NCBI RefSeq assembly: GCF_000407485.1
Contig: NZ_ASWD01000001.1
Coordinates: 434,001-498,000 of the forward strand
Reading direction: 5' to 3'
DNA length: 64,000 bases
From: Enterococcus pallens ATCC BAA-351
GTDB lineage: Bacteria; Bacillota; Bacilli; Lactobacillales; Enterococcaceae
Numbering within the stretch: position 1 is the first letter of the stretch; every line of letters begins with the position of its first letter. A model generated the notes under the pieces. That model made no database searches. It was not told where the DNA came from and worked only from the letters and a program-made list of their open reading frames with translations. A program made the position numbers and the translations under genes. Positions 49,363-59,152 of this stretch are shown piece after piece.

Positions 49363-51743
49363 GCTTCACCTGCTACCAGACCTCTTTGCGGGGTTCGGTT
49401 TATTATTTCATTTTGAACTTCCTCGCTTAAATCTACAAAATAGGTTGTGTAGCCTGCTACACGAATTAATAATCCTCGATGCTCTTCCGGTGCCTCCTGC
49501 GCATGCAGCAGAACTTCACGATCAACTACATTAAAGTGCGCATGGAAAATACCTAGTGAGCAAATGGATTTCAGCATCGCCATCATTTGAGTAATTCCTT
49601 TTTCCGTCCGAATCAAGTCCGGTGTAATTTTCATATTTAGTAAGGTTCCCTGAACAAAGCGGTCATGAGGAATATTGGATACTGAGCGCAAAATTGCATT
49701 CGGGCCCAAGCGGTCTGTTCCACCGCTAGGACTCACTCCATCAGCCAAAGGAGAAGCAGCCTTACGTCCTGAAGGCAGTGCACCTACCGACAAACCAAAT
49801 AAAGTATTAACTGTCACCGGCAGAATGCCCGGCGTCATTTTACCAAATTTACTTTCATATGATTCAATTTCATCAGCGATAAAGGTGAACATTTCACTGG
49901 CAATTTCATCTACTACCGGATCAGCATTGCCATATTTAGCGACTCCCTCGCACAATTGACGGATCGACTCATAGCCTTCAAAATCATTTTCGACTGCAGT
50001 TAACAATTCATCCATCGTCACAGCTTGGCGATCATATACCAATTCCTTAACTGCTGCCAAGGTGTTAATTAGGTCAGCTACTCCAACAGAAGTAATTCCA
50101 TTTCCGCACGTATACTTAGCTCCGCCTCGCGAATAATCCAATCCTTTTTCAATACATTCCCGGTGAGTCAAAGACAAAACAGGGACAGGGCGATCCATTG
50201 ACAGCTCGTCAATCACATGACTACCCTTTACACAGGCTTCAATTACATAGGTCATTTGTGCCTTGATGGCTTCCTTGAACTCATAATAACTGCCAAAGCT
50301 GCGGGGATCTCCCGTTTCAATTGAGATTATTTCGTCAGTTTTCGGATTTCTTCCATTAGTTAAGGCTAGTTCACAAACACTGCCTAGATTAATATCTGCC
50401 AACGAAGTGTATTGCTTCATCCGTCCCTCTAGACTAGTCTCCACACAGCCACAGGGATTCCAGTCAAAGGCTTCCTTCAGCGGTACCCCTTTATTCATCA
50501 GCATCCGCACGCCAACATCATCATTATGAAAAGCCGGAAAACCTGTGCCTAATTTAATCAGTTCAACTACCCGACGTAGGAAGCGATTGGAGTTTTTGGC
50601 TAAGCTATACCGAACAGACAAGGACGGCTGAGACAAACGAACCTCTTCCGTTGCTTGTAAAATCAAATAAGAAAGCTCATTTACCGCATCACGGCCTAAA
50701 CTGTCCACCCCACCTACACAAACATTTTGCAAGGTTGGGTAGCCAGCTACAAAAGTGGCAGTTGCTTTATCCTGGAACAAGCAAACCTCATTTAATTTCA
50801 CCCACAAGCAATCCAAAAGCTCTTGCGCTTCTTCCTCAGTAATACGATCTGAATGAATATCTTCTTTATAGTAAGGATACAAGTATTGATCCATTCGTCC
50901 CGGGTTGTATCCTTCTGCATTTTGCTCCATAAATAAAGACATATGATAGAAATAAAGAGATTGCAAAGCTTCATGGAAGGTTCTGGCAGGATATTTCGGT
51001 ACCCGCTGACAAATTTGGGCAATCGTGATCAGTTCCTCTTGACGGGTACAATCCGTTTCGATTTCAGCTAAACGCAATGCTTCTTTCCCGTAACGGGCAG
51101 CCAAAATTTCTAACCCTTCTAAAGTAATCAATAAGGCTGACAAGTAGCAATCCTTCTCATAGGCACCTGGTTCAGTTAAATTTAATGATTGTTTCCGGCG
51201 CAACACCCGCTTTTTAATACCTACTAAACCTTCATCAATGATTTGTTTATAGCTGGCGGTCACCTCACCTGATCCCCGCATCAAACGTTTATCAATAAAG
51301 ACTACACCATTGTCCCGTAAAATTTTGGTATCCTCTGGTATTTGTTTTACCCACGCATCATAGATAGAACGTCCTTGCCAGTAAGGCTGAATTTCTTCTA
51401 AAAATAGTTTTTTATCCTCCGGGCTTAAATAAAATGGATCATGAGCCCGGGTACTAATGGTTTCTAGTTCATCTGCCAACACGGACCAGCAGGTATCTAC
51501 ACTTACTATCCCACCACGTAATTTACTGCCTGGACTGCCAACAATTAATTCCCCACTAAAAATTTCAATCGTTTTTTCTTCACATTGAGCCTTAAAGGCC
51601 TTGGCTTTTCGGACTGCTATAGGCTCGCCAGCGGTTTCCTTAAACACTCTAGTTAATATTCGGGCGTTTTCCAAATCGACTTCTGGTTTGGTCGTTCTAA
51701 GTCTTTGCTTCATCTGTTCAATTCTTCGCAAATACTCCTTCAT
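49344..51743 (-). CDS. Glycyl radical enzyme of unassigned specificity (PFL2-like)
   Basis: This 799-residue enzyme has the glycyl loop RVAGYTTYF (Gly764) and the thiyl Cys433 in NPCGCVETSLEG, with Glu435 two residues on, as in dehydratase, lyase and decarboxylase classes. It lacks the PHKTEGWHD-like sequence that follows GCVEP in choline lyase, isethionate lyase and hydroxyproline dehydratase relatives, so none of these is assigned. An arylacetate-decarboxylase-type small subunit is not adjacent. The start ATG 51743 has GGAGG upstream. The neighbours (CocE/NonD hydrolase, MFS, AraC) suggest a catabolic role under anaerobic conditions. Confidence 0.9.
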   Translation of the reverse strand: MKEYLRRIEQMKQRLRTTKPEVDLENARILTRVFKETAGEPIAVRKAKAFKAQCEEKTIEIFSGELIVGSPGSKLRGGIVSVDTCWSVLADELETISTRAHDPFYLSPEDKKLFLEEIQPYWQGRSIYDAWVKQIPEDTKILRDNGVVFIDKRLMRGSGEVTASYKQIIDEGLVGIKKRVLRRKQSLNLTEPGAYEKDCYLSALLITLEGLEILAARYGKEALRLAEIETDCTRQEELITIAQICQRVPKYPARTFHEALQSLYFYHMSLFMEQNAEGYNPGRMDQYLYPYYKEDIHSDRITEEEAQELLDCLWVKLNEVCLFQDKATATFVAGYPTLQNVCVGGVDSLGRDAVNELSYLILQATEEVRLSQPSLSVRYSLAKNSNRFLRRVVELIKLGTGFPAFHNDDVGVRMLMNKGVPLKEAFDWNPCGCVETSLEGRMKQYTSLADINLGSVCELALTNGRNPKTDEIISIETGDPRSFGSYYEFKEAIKAQMTYVIEACVKGSHVIDELSMDRPVPVLSLTHRECIEKGLDYSRGGAKYTCGNGITSVGVADLINTLAAVKELVYDRQAVTMDELLTAVENDFEGYESIRQLCEGVAKYGNADPVVDEIASEMFTFIADEIESYESKFGKMTPGILPVTVNTLFGLSVGALPSGRKAASPLADGVSPSGGTDRLGPNAILRSVSNIPHDRFVQGTLLNMKITPDLIRTEKGITQMMAMLKSICSLGIFHAHFNVVDREVLLHAQEAPEEHRGLLIRVAGYTTYFVDLSEEVQNEIINRTPQRGLVAGEAWKEQY

Positions 51744-52078
51744 TGAGACAGTCCTCCGTTCCTCTGGTCTTTCTATGCTTCTATTTTACGCCCTTCCATT
51801 AAAAAAAACAAAGCTTATCATTAAAAAAACACTCCATTTTAACAACCTCTTATGAAAAACATGGAATAAAAACCATCCAACAAGTTGTAAATCCTATTTT
51901 TAAATAATATTCAGCATAATAAAATTTCGATTGTAAAAAAATACCTTCGTTTATATTTCTTTTTTAGCTAACATAAATCCAAATAAGTAATCGCAGTCTA
52001 CTCTAAACTAATACGAAACTTCGCAGTTTTAGTCTTTATTAATACCTTCAGCTTACATCTGCTAGCTTACAAAAAAAA
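51744..52078. other. AT-rich upstream region of the glycyl radical enzyme gene
   Basis: No gene is visible. The region contains the promoter at about 51785-51813 and otherwise AT-rich DNA without a recognised operator. Confidence 0.55.
51785..51813 (-). promoter_or_regulatory. Promoter of the glycyl radical enzyme operon
   Basis: On the minus strand TTGTTT, a 17-nt spacer and TAAAAT precede the gene by about 40 nt; position is read by eye and approximate. Confidence 0.55.
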
Positions 52079-52120
52079 TCTTCTATTCGATGCATAAATA
52101 ATGCACCAAATAGAAGATTC
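52079..52120 (-). terminator. Terminator of the MFS-CocE operon
   Basis: ATCTTCTATT pairs with AATAGAAGAT, with an inner TGCAT/ATGCA stem; on the minus strand TTTTTTTT follows. Confidence 0.82.
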
Positions 52121-52128
52121 GTTAAAGA

Positions 52129-54153
52129 TTACATTCCGTTACGTTTAATTTTTTGATCCCATTTTTTCGTATAAACATGTTGCTCATTTTCCGAAACATC
52201 CATCTGACCAGTAATATAGAAATATTCTTTGTCAGAGGTTTGTGTTGTTGTAATATCCGCGTTAGTCCACCAGCCTTCACGACCAATCCGCATATTTTGA
52301 GTAATTGTGTAATGAGCGGATAGCGGATCGCGATTCGATAAGGTCAGCTCGCGCTTCAGATTGTGCTCAACCGTGACATCCACCTCATCAAAACGATAGA
52401 TTCCTTCACCAAATACTCCGCCGATTCCGTTGGTCATGCAGGTCCATGTATCACTCACTAGGTCATAATTGATTTCCCGTTCTACTTTACCTTCTGATAA
52501 AACGGTGGTTGGTGTCAATGGAGCAGATTGTGCTTCCGGATCTGGACCAGCAATGTCTTCGCCATGGAAAATCGGCAAGGTAAAACGAGCATCCTTCAAG
52601 TTTAAGGTCAAACTATACTCTTCCGGCATCGTCCAAAACATTGGCCAAGCAGTATTCGCTAACGACAAACGAATTCGATGGCCCGCCTTGAACCGATGAC
52701 CACAGCAGTCTAAATCGACAAATGCTTGAACCTCTTTACCAGGAGTTAGATGAACTACCTTGTCATGGCCTTCCAAATGAGTCAAGTTCATTACACCATA
52801 TGAAACACGAGTAGATGCGCCATCAGGGGCCACATCACATAAGGAAGCGTAAATCATAGCATTCGGCTTGTCGCTAGACAATTTCACCTCAACCTTTGGA
52901 TAACCAAAGATTTCCAACTCTTCTTCTAAAATCTCAGAGTCAAAGGTCATGGATAAGCCATTATCGATACGTTGATCCCCAGGAGATTCACCTGGTACCC
53001 CTGCGCCCATCCATTCATTAGCCAGTAAAGTATGGTTCAATGGTGTATGCAGGACAGCCTGCTCTTCTTGTTCCCCACGCTCATGCACTAAGCGCCCATA
53101 AGTTAATCCATAAGATTTCGGCGTTACATCTTTTGACGGCCAATCCTCTAAACCAACCCAACGGCCTTTGCTCACAGGCATATGTGTAGACGGCGGCATG
53201 CTATCCTCAATCCAGGCTTGAATCATCGGACCATCCATTGCTCCGTTATCCTTGCCCTTCAGCCAATGATCCCACCATTTCACGCCTTCGCCTAAGAAGT
53301 TAATTGCTGGTTCCGGCACGCCGTCATGTGCATATACATGTGCCCACGGTCCGATAATTCCTTTTTTCGGAACGCTTAATCCCTTTAGTAAACTTAAAAC
53401 AGTATTGGTATAAGAATCAGCATAACCATCCATGCAGAACACAGGTACTTGAATATCATCATAATTCTCGCAAACTGAACCATGCTTCCAATAATCATCT
53501 CGTGTCTGATGTTCTAACCAGTTAGCCATCCATAATGGCATATTTTTCAGGCGTTCCAGCCACATTTCTCGCCACCGATCACCAACTACGTGCGGATCGA
53601 TCGCCCGCGACTGATAGCCCAGCATAATCGCTCCCCACCAGAAGCTGTCATTTAAAATCAAACCGCCCTTATAGTGGATGTCATTGTTGTAGCGGTCATC
53701 TGTATAGCCAACCACCATGACAGCCTTTAACGCTGGCGGTCTTCTTGCAGCAATTTGTAAAGAGTTAAAGCCGCCCCATGATTTCCCCATCATAGCCACT
53801 TGACCATCACACCACGGCTGCTTGCTGATCCAATCAATAATTTCCAGGGCATCATCTTGTTCCTGCTTCAAATATTCATCTTCCAACAGTCCATCTGACT
53901 CACCGGTCCCGCGCATATCTACTCGGACAACATTGTAGCCATGACCGGAAAAGAAGCCATGCATTGGATTGTCTCTTCCGCGAGTCCCATCGGTTTTTCG
54001 ATAAGGTAGATACTCAAGAATCGTTGGCAGTGGTTCTTCTGATTCTGGCTGCCATCTCCGACAAGATAAGCGTGTGCCATCTGATAAAGTAAACCATTCG
54101 TTTTCGATAACTGTTACCTGATAAGGAAATTCTGTTACGATTTTTTTCACCAT
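52129..54153 (-). CDS. CocE/NonD-family hydrolase (S15-like acyl hydrolase)
   Basis: This 674-residue protein has an alpha/beta hydrolase domain with nucleophile Ser in MMGKSWGGFNS, the oxyanion Tyr region EYLPYRKTD and MRGTGESDG, plus a C-terminal jelly-roll domain (SDKPNAMIYASLCDVAPDG; FKAGHRIRLSLANTAWPMFW) typical of CocE and X-Pro dipeptidyl-peptidases. It probably cleaves an ester or amide in the cytoplasm, since no signal is seen. AAGGAGG precedes the ATG. It follows the MFS gene by 10 nt, so imported substrate and hydrolase are linked. Confidence 0.88.
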   Translation of the reverse strand: MVKKIVTEFPYQVTVIENEWFTLSDGTRLSCRRWQPESEEPLPTILEYLPYRKTDGTRGRDNPMHGFFSGHGYNVVRVDMRGTGESDGLLEDEYLKQEQDDALEIIDWISKQPWCDGQVAMMGKSWGGFNSLQIAARRPPALKAVMVVGYTDDRYNNDIHYKGGLILNDSFWWGAIMLGYQSRAIDPHVVGDRWREMWLERLKNMPLWMANWLEHQTRDDYWKHGSVCENYDDIQVPVFCMDGYADSYTNTVLSLLKGLSVPKKGIIGPWAHVYAHDGVPEPAINFLGEGVKWWDHWLKGKDNGAMDGPMIQAWIEDSMPPSTHMPVSKGRWVGLEDWPSKDVTPKSYGLTYGRLVHERGEQEEQAVLHTPLNHTLLANEWMGAGVPGESPGDQRIDNGLSMTFDSEILEEELEIFGYPKVEVKLSSDKPNAMIYASLCDVAPDGASTRVSYGVMNLTHLEGHDKVVHLTPGKEVQAFVDLDCCGHRFKAGHRIRLSLANTAWPMFWTMPEEYSLTLNLKDARFTLPIFHGEDIAGPDPEAQSAPLTPTTVLSEGKVEREINYDLVSDTWTCMTNGIGGVFGEGIYRFDEVDVTVEHNLKRELTLSNRDPLSAHYTITQNMRIGREGWWTNADITTTQTSDKEYFYITGQMDVSENEQHVYTKKWDQKIKRNGM

Positions 54154-54163
54154 TGGTTCCTCC

Positions 54164-55456
54164 TTATTGTTGTGCTGCTTTTAGCTTTTGTTCTTCTTTA
54201 TACTTTTTGCCATAGGTTCTGCCCCAAATAAAGCACAGGACAGCTCCAATTACTGCCATTGCAATCATTAAACTAAAGTAGATAAAGTACCCCGTATTAC
54301 CTTCAAAACGGTCCAAAATATTACCAGCTACCAACGGCGCGATAACTTCTGGCAAATAGCCTAAAGTACTGGCTAAGCCAATAGCTACACCCGAAAGCCG
54401 CAACGGAATTCCTCCCTCTGACATGAAAGAGAAGAAAATTCCATAATTTGAATACATCGCTAAGTAAACCATACTAGCTGCAACAATCAGCAGAACTACT
54501 TGAATTTGACCGCTCATTCCTGCAATCGAAAGCATCAGCAAAGTACCCAGTCCCATAATCACAAAACCGGCCATCATAACCGTTGATTTACTGATTTTAT
54601 CAGCCAAAAAACCGCCAATTGGTGCTGCTACTAGTCGGCAATATTGCGCTAAAACTGTGACAATCGCCGCAAAAACCGCTGAGGTGCCGATAATGTTGGA
54701 GGCATACGGAGTAAAATAATAAATCGACATATTGAAAATATAGCTAGTAAACATCATTCCAACAATCAGCCAAATTGCCGGCATTTTGATGACATCCAAA
54801 ACATCCTTGAATTTGAACTTTTCAGTAGAAGTGTCCTCTTCTGAACGGGTCGGTTCTTTTACTAAAAATAAAAAGGCCAAGCCGCACAAAATCGGGATCA
54901 CCGAATAGAAGATGATAATCCAGCGCAAACCTGCTGCCTCGGTCAAGCCTTTTTGGAAAAAGCCAAAAATGGCTGTGGCAATCGCCATATGAATCACGTT
55001 GGTAATTCCTCGAGTTCCTTCAAAAATTCCATACGCACGACTTTGCTCATCGTCCGTTGCCTGCATCCGCACAATCTTTAATAGAGCTGGCCAAAAGGTT
55101 AATAGTGAAGTAACTCCCCATAGAGCATAAATTAGAAATAGTGCGATAAAGCTAGTAAAAAATAAATGTAAAAAGCCCCCTAATCCAGTTGCGATCAGCG
55201 AGAATACCAATAATTTTTTTGCCGCAAAGCGATCCGCTAAAATACCTCCTATTAAATAGGAAACAAGTCCCATAAACCCATACGCACTTCCTAAGGATCC
55301 CATTTGAGTATTGGTTAATCCATAGGTAGCAACATACGCATCATAATAATACAATCGAAAATAAGCTAAACCATAAATAATTGATCCTGCGATTGCCAAC
55401 AAAATGACTGTAAAAAAATTCTTTCGCAATCCTTGCTTTACATCTGCTGCTTGCAT
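54164..55456 (-). CDS. MFS transporter of the glycyl radical locus
   Basis: This 430-residue protein has about 12 transmembrane segments and motif-A-like GGILADRFAAKKLL. ATG 55456 has GGGGGAG upstream; the frame opens at 55498 without support. It is first in a two-gene operon with the CocE/NonD hydrolase and lies just after an AraC regulator. It likely imports the compound that the hydrolase cuts. Glycerol-3-phosphate- or sugar-acid-type carriers are distant relatives, so specificity is open. Confidence 0.88.
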   Translation of the reverse strand: MQAADVKQGLRKNFFTVILLAIAGSIIYGLAYFRLYYYDAYVATYGLTNTQMGSLGSAYGFMGLVSYLIGGILADRFAAKKLLVFSLIATGLGGFLHLFFTSFIALFLIYALWGVTSLLTFWPALLKIVRMQATDDEQSRAYGIFEGTRGITNVIHMAIATAIFGFFQKGLTEAAGLRWIIIFYSVIPILCGLAFLFLVKEPTRSEEDTSTEKFKFKDVLDVIKMPAIWLIVGMMFTSYIFNMSIYYFTPYASNIIGTSAVFAAIVTVLAQYCRLVAAPIGGFLADKISKSTVMMAGFVIMGLGTLLMLSIAGMSGQIQVVLLIVAASMVYLAMYSNYGIFFSFMSEGGIPLRLSGVAIGLASTLGYLPEVIAPLVAGNILDRFEGNTGYFIYFSLMIAMAVIGAVLCFIWGRTYGKKYKEEQKLKAAQQ

Positions 55457-55562
55457 GATAACTCCCCCTCTTTTTTTCAAAAACGCTTCGCTTATCATCT
55501 CCTACTATTGATTGAAGCTTCACATGATTAATTAAAATATATGATGGCTTTTCAACTTCAAT

Positions 55563-55580
55563 ATATCAGGATTCTGATAT
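55563..55580. promoter_or_regulatory. Dyad upstream of the MFS-CocE operon
   Basis: ATATCAG-GATT-CTGATAT is a perfect 7-4-7 inverted repeat directly upstream of TTGAA-type -35 sequences on the minus strand, placed where an activator such as the adjacent AraC protein could bind. Confidence 0.55.
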
Positions 55581-55666
55581 TCTAATAAAATTTTACCATG
55601 TAAATTTTAAGATAACAATGAGAGAATGGAAGGTTTCAAAATATAAAGCTAAATAATTCCAATCAT

Positions 55667-56572
55667 TTAAGTCGCTCTTGGTACGATAGCCTGCTGCTTT
55701 AACTGCTCCTCCATGTCCGAAAAGGTGCGTTTTGCCATTGACGTATTCATCATACGTTTTCGATATTCGGTAGGAGTTTCACCGGTACTTTTTTTAAATG
55801 TCCGGCTAAAAACGATGAGACTGTTAAAGCCCACCTCGATAGCAATCTCCTCCACCGTTTCTTGTGTATAAGCCAACATAAAAGCTGCCTTGTTGGTCCG
55901 AACACCGTTCAAATACTCTTTAATCCCCATATCCATCTGTTTACTAAAGACTCGAGACAAATGGCTGCGATTCACCGCCAAATGCTTGGCGATAGCTTCT
56001 ACCGTAATTTTTTCTGCGTAGTGTTGTTGTATATATTCAACCGTTGCCAATGCTAATGGTGAAGAAAGCTCTTCTGCCGAGGCGTTCACCTTTCCCCCAT
56101 CTTTGAGCAAATTAGCTAAGAAATGATAAGCAAGTTCATTTAAATGCAATTCATTTAGTAAATTATCCTGACTATACTCCATGCACTGCTTAATCGTTTC
56201 CACATATTGTTGCGTATCCGAAGTTATCATAGTAAAACCCTCTTCGCCAAATGCTGAATGTCGAATAATCTCTTCTGCCGTTTCTCCGCTAAAAGCCAAC
56301 CAAGCATACAGCCAAGGCTCCTCGGCATCCGCACGATAAAAAGTGGTCAACTCCGGACGAATCAAGAAAAGATCCCCTTTTTTCAACTGAAATTTTTGAT
56401 CTTTCACATGATAGGTCCCTTTTCCTTCCAATACCACATGCAAAACGAAGCATTCTCGAATAGCCGGACCAAATGAATGATACGGTAAAGTCTGGGAAAC
56501 CCCGCAAAACTGAAACTGCAAATCGCCAGAAAGATAATGCTGTCCTTTTTTTAAAAACATTGCCTGCTCCAT
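55667..56572 (-). CDS. AraC-family transcriptional regulator
   Basis: This 301-residue protein has an N-terminal cupin sensor (about 20-140; HVVLEGKGTYHVKDQKFQLKKGDLFLI is split by typical turns) and a C-terminal double helix-turn-helix (ITVEAIAKHLAVNRSHLSRVF; VEEIAIEVGFNSLIVFSRTFKK). Sugar or glycoside catabolism is commonly controlled by this type. It lies upstream of, and in line with, the MFS-CocE operon, and opposite to galM-galK, so either locus could be its target. Confidence 0.9.
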   Translation of the reverse strand: MEQAMFLKKGQHYLSGDLQFQFCGVSQTLPYHSFGPAIRECFVLHVVLEGKGTYHVKDQKFQLKKGDLFLIRPELTTFYRADAEEPWLYAWLAFSGETAEEIIRHSAFGEEGFTMITSDTQQYVETIKQCMEYSQDNLLNELHLNELAYHFLANLLKDGGKVNASAEELSSPLALATVEYIQQHYAEKITVEAIAKHLAVNRSHLSRVFSKQMDMGIKEYLNGVRTNKAAFMLAYTQETVEEIAIEVGFNSLIVFSRTFKKSTGETPTEYRKRMMNTSMAKRTFSDMEEQLKQQAIVPRAT

Positions 56573-56649
56573 ATTTGCTCACACTCCTTACTACCAGTAT
56601 AATAAGATGCAACAAAAAGTTAAATAGTAATCACAGAAGGAAGTAAAAA

Positions 56650-56663
56650 AGGAAGCGTTTTTT
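56650..56663 (+). promoter_or_regulatory. Possible cre site upstream of galM
   Basis: AGGAAGCGTTTTTT has the AAGCGTT core and agrees with about 10 of 14 cre positions. It lies about 80 nt before galM, near the expected promoter. Confidence 0.35.
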
Positions 56664-56739
56664 TGCTACTATTTGGTATATAGAAGCCAATCATATGCAT
56701 CAAAATGCTCATTCATGGATAATGGAAAGGATGTTTCGA

Positions 56740-57783
56740 TTGAAAATTAGTAAAAAAGACTTCGGTAAAGGATTCCACTTAATCACTTTAGAAAACCAAC
56801 AAGGCATGCGTTTAGCTGTTTCTGATTTAGGAGCAAGAATTGTTAGCTTGAGTGTACCCGTGGCAGATTCCCGCCGAGAATTGGTCTTAGGTTTTGATTC
56901 TGCTGAGGAGTATTTAGCGAAGGATCCCTTTATTGGAGCTAGTATTGGAAGAACTGCTGGTCGAATTGAAAATGGGATCTTTGAACTAAATGGGCAAACT
57001 ATTCAGGTGGATGTTGATGAAGCGACCCATCATTCCTTACACGGTGGACAGCCTGGATTTGAAAGTAAAAAATGGACCTATACCATTATCGAGGGCCATA
57101 ACGAAGCCTCGGTTTTGTTTAACTTGATCAGTCCAACAGGTGAGCACGGTTTTCCTGGAACGTTAGACATGGAGGTTCGTTACACTCTGACCGCTGATAA
57201 TATTTGGCGCATTACAACTCGTGGAATTAGTGATCAAGATACCTTATTTAACCCTACGAATCATGTTTATTTCAATTTAACCGGTGAGTGTACTCAAGCA
57301 ATTGACCAGCACCAACTCTGGTTGAATAGTTCTCAATTTGCGGAACTAAGAAATGACACCATTCCAACTGGACAAAAACTGCCGGTTGCTGGAACCGCCT
57401 TTGATTTCACTAAGAAAAAGGCTTTAGCTGAATTGTTTGCCAGTGACTTTGATCAAAAACAGTTGGCAGATGGCATGGATCATCCTTTCTTTTTAAATCA
57501 ATCAGACTTAGCTATTCCAGCTGCAACCTTGACCAGTCCAGATGAAAAGGTTCAACTGACCGTAAAAACAGATGCCAGCAGTGTTGTTTTGTTCACTGCG
57601 AATTTTGGCGACAACACCCCTGAAATGCACGGACAAAAAATGGCTAATCATGGCGGGATTACCTTTGAGACTCAAACCGCCCCAGGAGCGGAACAGTTTC
57701 CAAGCTTTGGTTCGATCAAATTGACTGCCTATCAGCCATTTACAACGATTACTGAATTTATAATAGAAGGAAATGAGGAATAG
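56740..57783 (+). CDS. galM: Aldose 1-epimerase (galactose mutarotase)
   Basis: GalM interconverts alpha and beta galactose before GalK acts. At about 347 residues it shows GRTAGRIENG, HHSLHGGQPGF (catalytic His), NPTNHVYFNL (second His) and the C-terminal GGITFETQ with the catalytic Glu. The frame opens at 56695, with Met at 56722 and 56731, but TTG 56740 has GGAAAGG 9 nt upstream and gives a standard length. It is 2 nt before galK. Confidence 0.9.
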   Translation: MKISKKDFGKGFHLITLENQQGMRLAVSDLGARIVSLSVPVADSRRELVLGFDSAEEYLAKDPFIGASIGRTAGRIENGIFELNGQTIQVDVDEATHHSLHGGQPGFESKKWTYTIIEGHNEASVLFNLISPTGEHGFPGTLDMEVRYTLTADNIWRITTRGISDQDTLFNPTNHVYFNLTGECTQAIDQHQLWLNSSQFAELRNDTIPTGQKLPVAGTAFDFTKKKALAELFASDFDQKQLADGMDHPFFLNQSDLAIPAATLTSPDEKVQLTVKTDASSVVLFTANFGDNTPEMHGQKMANHGGITFETQTAPGAEQFPSFGSIKLTAYQPFTTITEFIIEGNEE

Positions 57784-57785
57784 TT

Positions 57786-58955
57786 ATGGAAATAAAAAGA
57801 GAATTAGTTACTAAATTTGCCGAGGTATTTGGTCCTAGAGAGACCAGTCATTACTTCTCGCCAGGTCGAATAAATTTAATTGGCGAGCATACTGATTACA
57901 ATGGCGGTCATGTCTTCCCTGCTTCCATCACTTACGGTACTTACGGTGTGGCTAGTCCCCGTGAAGATCAAAAGGTCTTGGTGTATTCAACAAACTTTGA
58001 CGAATTAGGTGTCATCAGCTTTTCTTTAGATGATTTGTCCTTTGACAAAAATGCCGACTGGGCTAATTATGTAAAAGGTATGATTCTTAAAATGAAAGAA
58101 GCTGGCTTCACTATTGATCATGGCTTTGAGCTGCTGGTTGATGGAACGATTCCTAACGGTGCCGGCCTTTCTAGTAGTGCCTCTTTGGAATTATTAGTAG
58201 GGGTAGTTTTGGAAGATCTCTTCCAGCTGAAGCTGGATCGCCTAACATTAGTAAAACTAGGTCAGAAAGTTGAAAATGAATTTATCGGCGTTAATTCTGG
58301 AATTATGGATCAATTTGCGATTGGCTTTGGTGAAAAAGACAAAGCCATCCTGTTGGATACCAATACCTTAGAATACGAAATGGTTCCGGTGAAATTAGAC
58401 GGCTATGCGATTGTCATCATGAACACCAATAAGCGTCGTGAGTTGGCGGATTCTAAATACAATGAACGCCGAGGTGAATGTGAAGAAGCTTTATCTCGCC
58501 TGCAAAAAGAGTTGGATATTCACTCTTTAGGTGATTTAGATGAAGAAACCTTTGAAGCCAACATTCATTTAATTGGTGATGACGTCTTAGTTAAGCGTGC
58601 CCGCCATGCCGTAACAGAGAACCAACGAACCCTACTTGCTAAACAAGAATTGGTTAAAGGAAACTTGACTGCCTTTGGTCAGCTGTTAAATGATTCCCAT
58701 ACCTCTTTACGGGATGATTATGAAGTTACCGGACTAGAGTTAGATACCCTAGTTTCAGCAGCACAAAAACAACTAGGTGTATTAGGTGCCCGCATGACCG
58801 GTGCTGGCTTTGGCGGCTGTGCGATTGCTGTAGTTGAAGAAGCAGCTATCCCGGCCTTTAAAAACAATGTTTATGATGAATACTTAAACACCGTTGGATA
58901 TGCTCCAGAATTTTATGTTGCTCACATTGGCAGCGGAACAACTAAAATAGATTAG
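57786..58955 (+). CDS. galK: Galactokinase
   Basis: GalK phosphorylates galactose at C1 in the Leloir pathway. The 389-residue protein has all GHMP kinase motifs: SPGRINLIGEHTDYNGG (substrate signature), GAGLSSSASLE (ATP loop) and MTGAGFGGCAIA (motif 3). It is paired with galM; galT and galE are not in this window. A strong terminator follows. Confidence 0.96.
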   Translation: MEIKRELVTKFAEVFGPRETSHYFSPGRINLIGEHTDYNGGHVFPASITYGTYGVASPREDQKVLVYSTNFDELGVISFSLDDLSFDKNADWANYVKGMILKMKEAGFTIDHGFELLVDGTIPNGAGLSSSASLELLVGVVLEDLFQLKLDRLTLVKLGQKVENEFIGVNSGIMDQFAIGFGEKDKAILLDTNTLEYEMVPVKLDGYAIVIMNTNKRRELADSKYNERRGECEEALSRLQKELDIHSLGDLDEETFEANIHLIGDDVLVKRARHAVTENQRTLLAKQELVKGNLTAFGQLLNDSHTSLRDDYEVTGLELDTLVSAAQKQLGVLGARMTGAGFGGCAIAVVEEAAIPAFKNNVYDEYLNTVGYAPEFYVAHIGSGTTKID

Positions 58956-58962
58956 CTCTTTT

Positions 58963-58987
58963 AACGCCGGGTTATGCCGGCGTTTTT
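58963..58987 (+). terminator. Terminator of galMK
   Basis: AACGCCGG pairs with CCGGCGTT around GTTATG and is followed by TTT. Confidence 0.88.
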
Positions 58988-59152
58988 CCTTGTCGTTAAT
59001 AAAGCTTGCTAAATCTTCTTCGAAATCCTCTATCAAATCGTAATCTATTTCAAAAAAAACGAACATTCCCATGTAATAACAAATCTTTTTTTACTTTTTT
59101 ATCACTCCTATGGCTATTTTATGATAAAATGGCAAGAAATAGGAGGGGTTGG

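Noticed and set aside
49344-51743. Assignment as pyruvate formate-lyase, choline lyase or hydroxyproline dehydratase
   Set aside because: PFL has adjacent cysteines at the active site, which are absent; the sequence after GCVE differs from choline lyase and hydroxyproline dehydratase.
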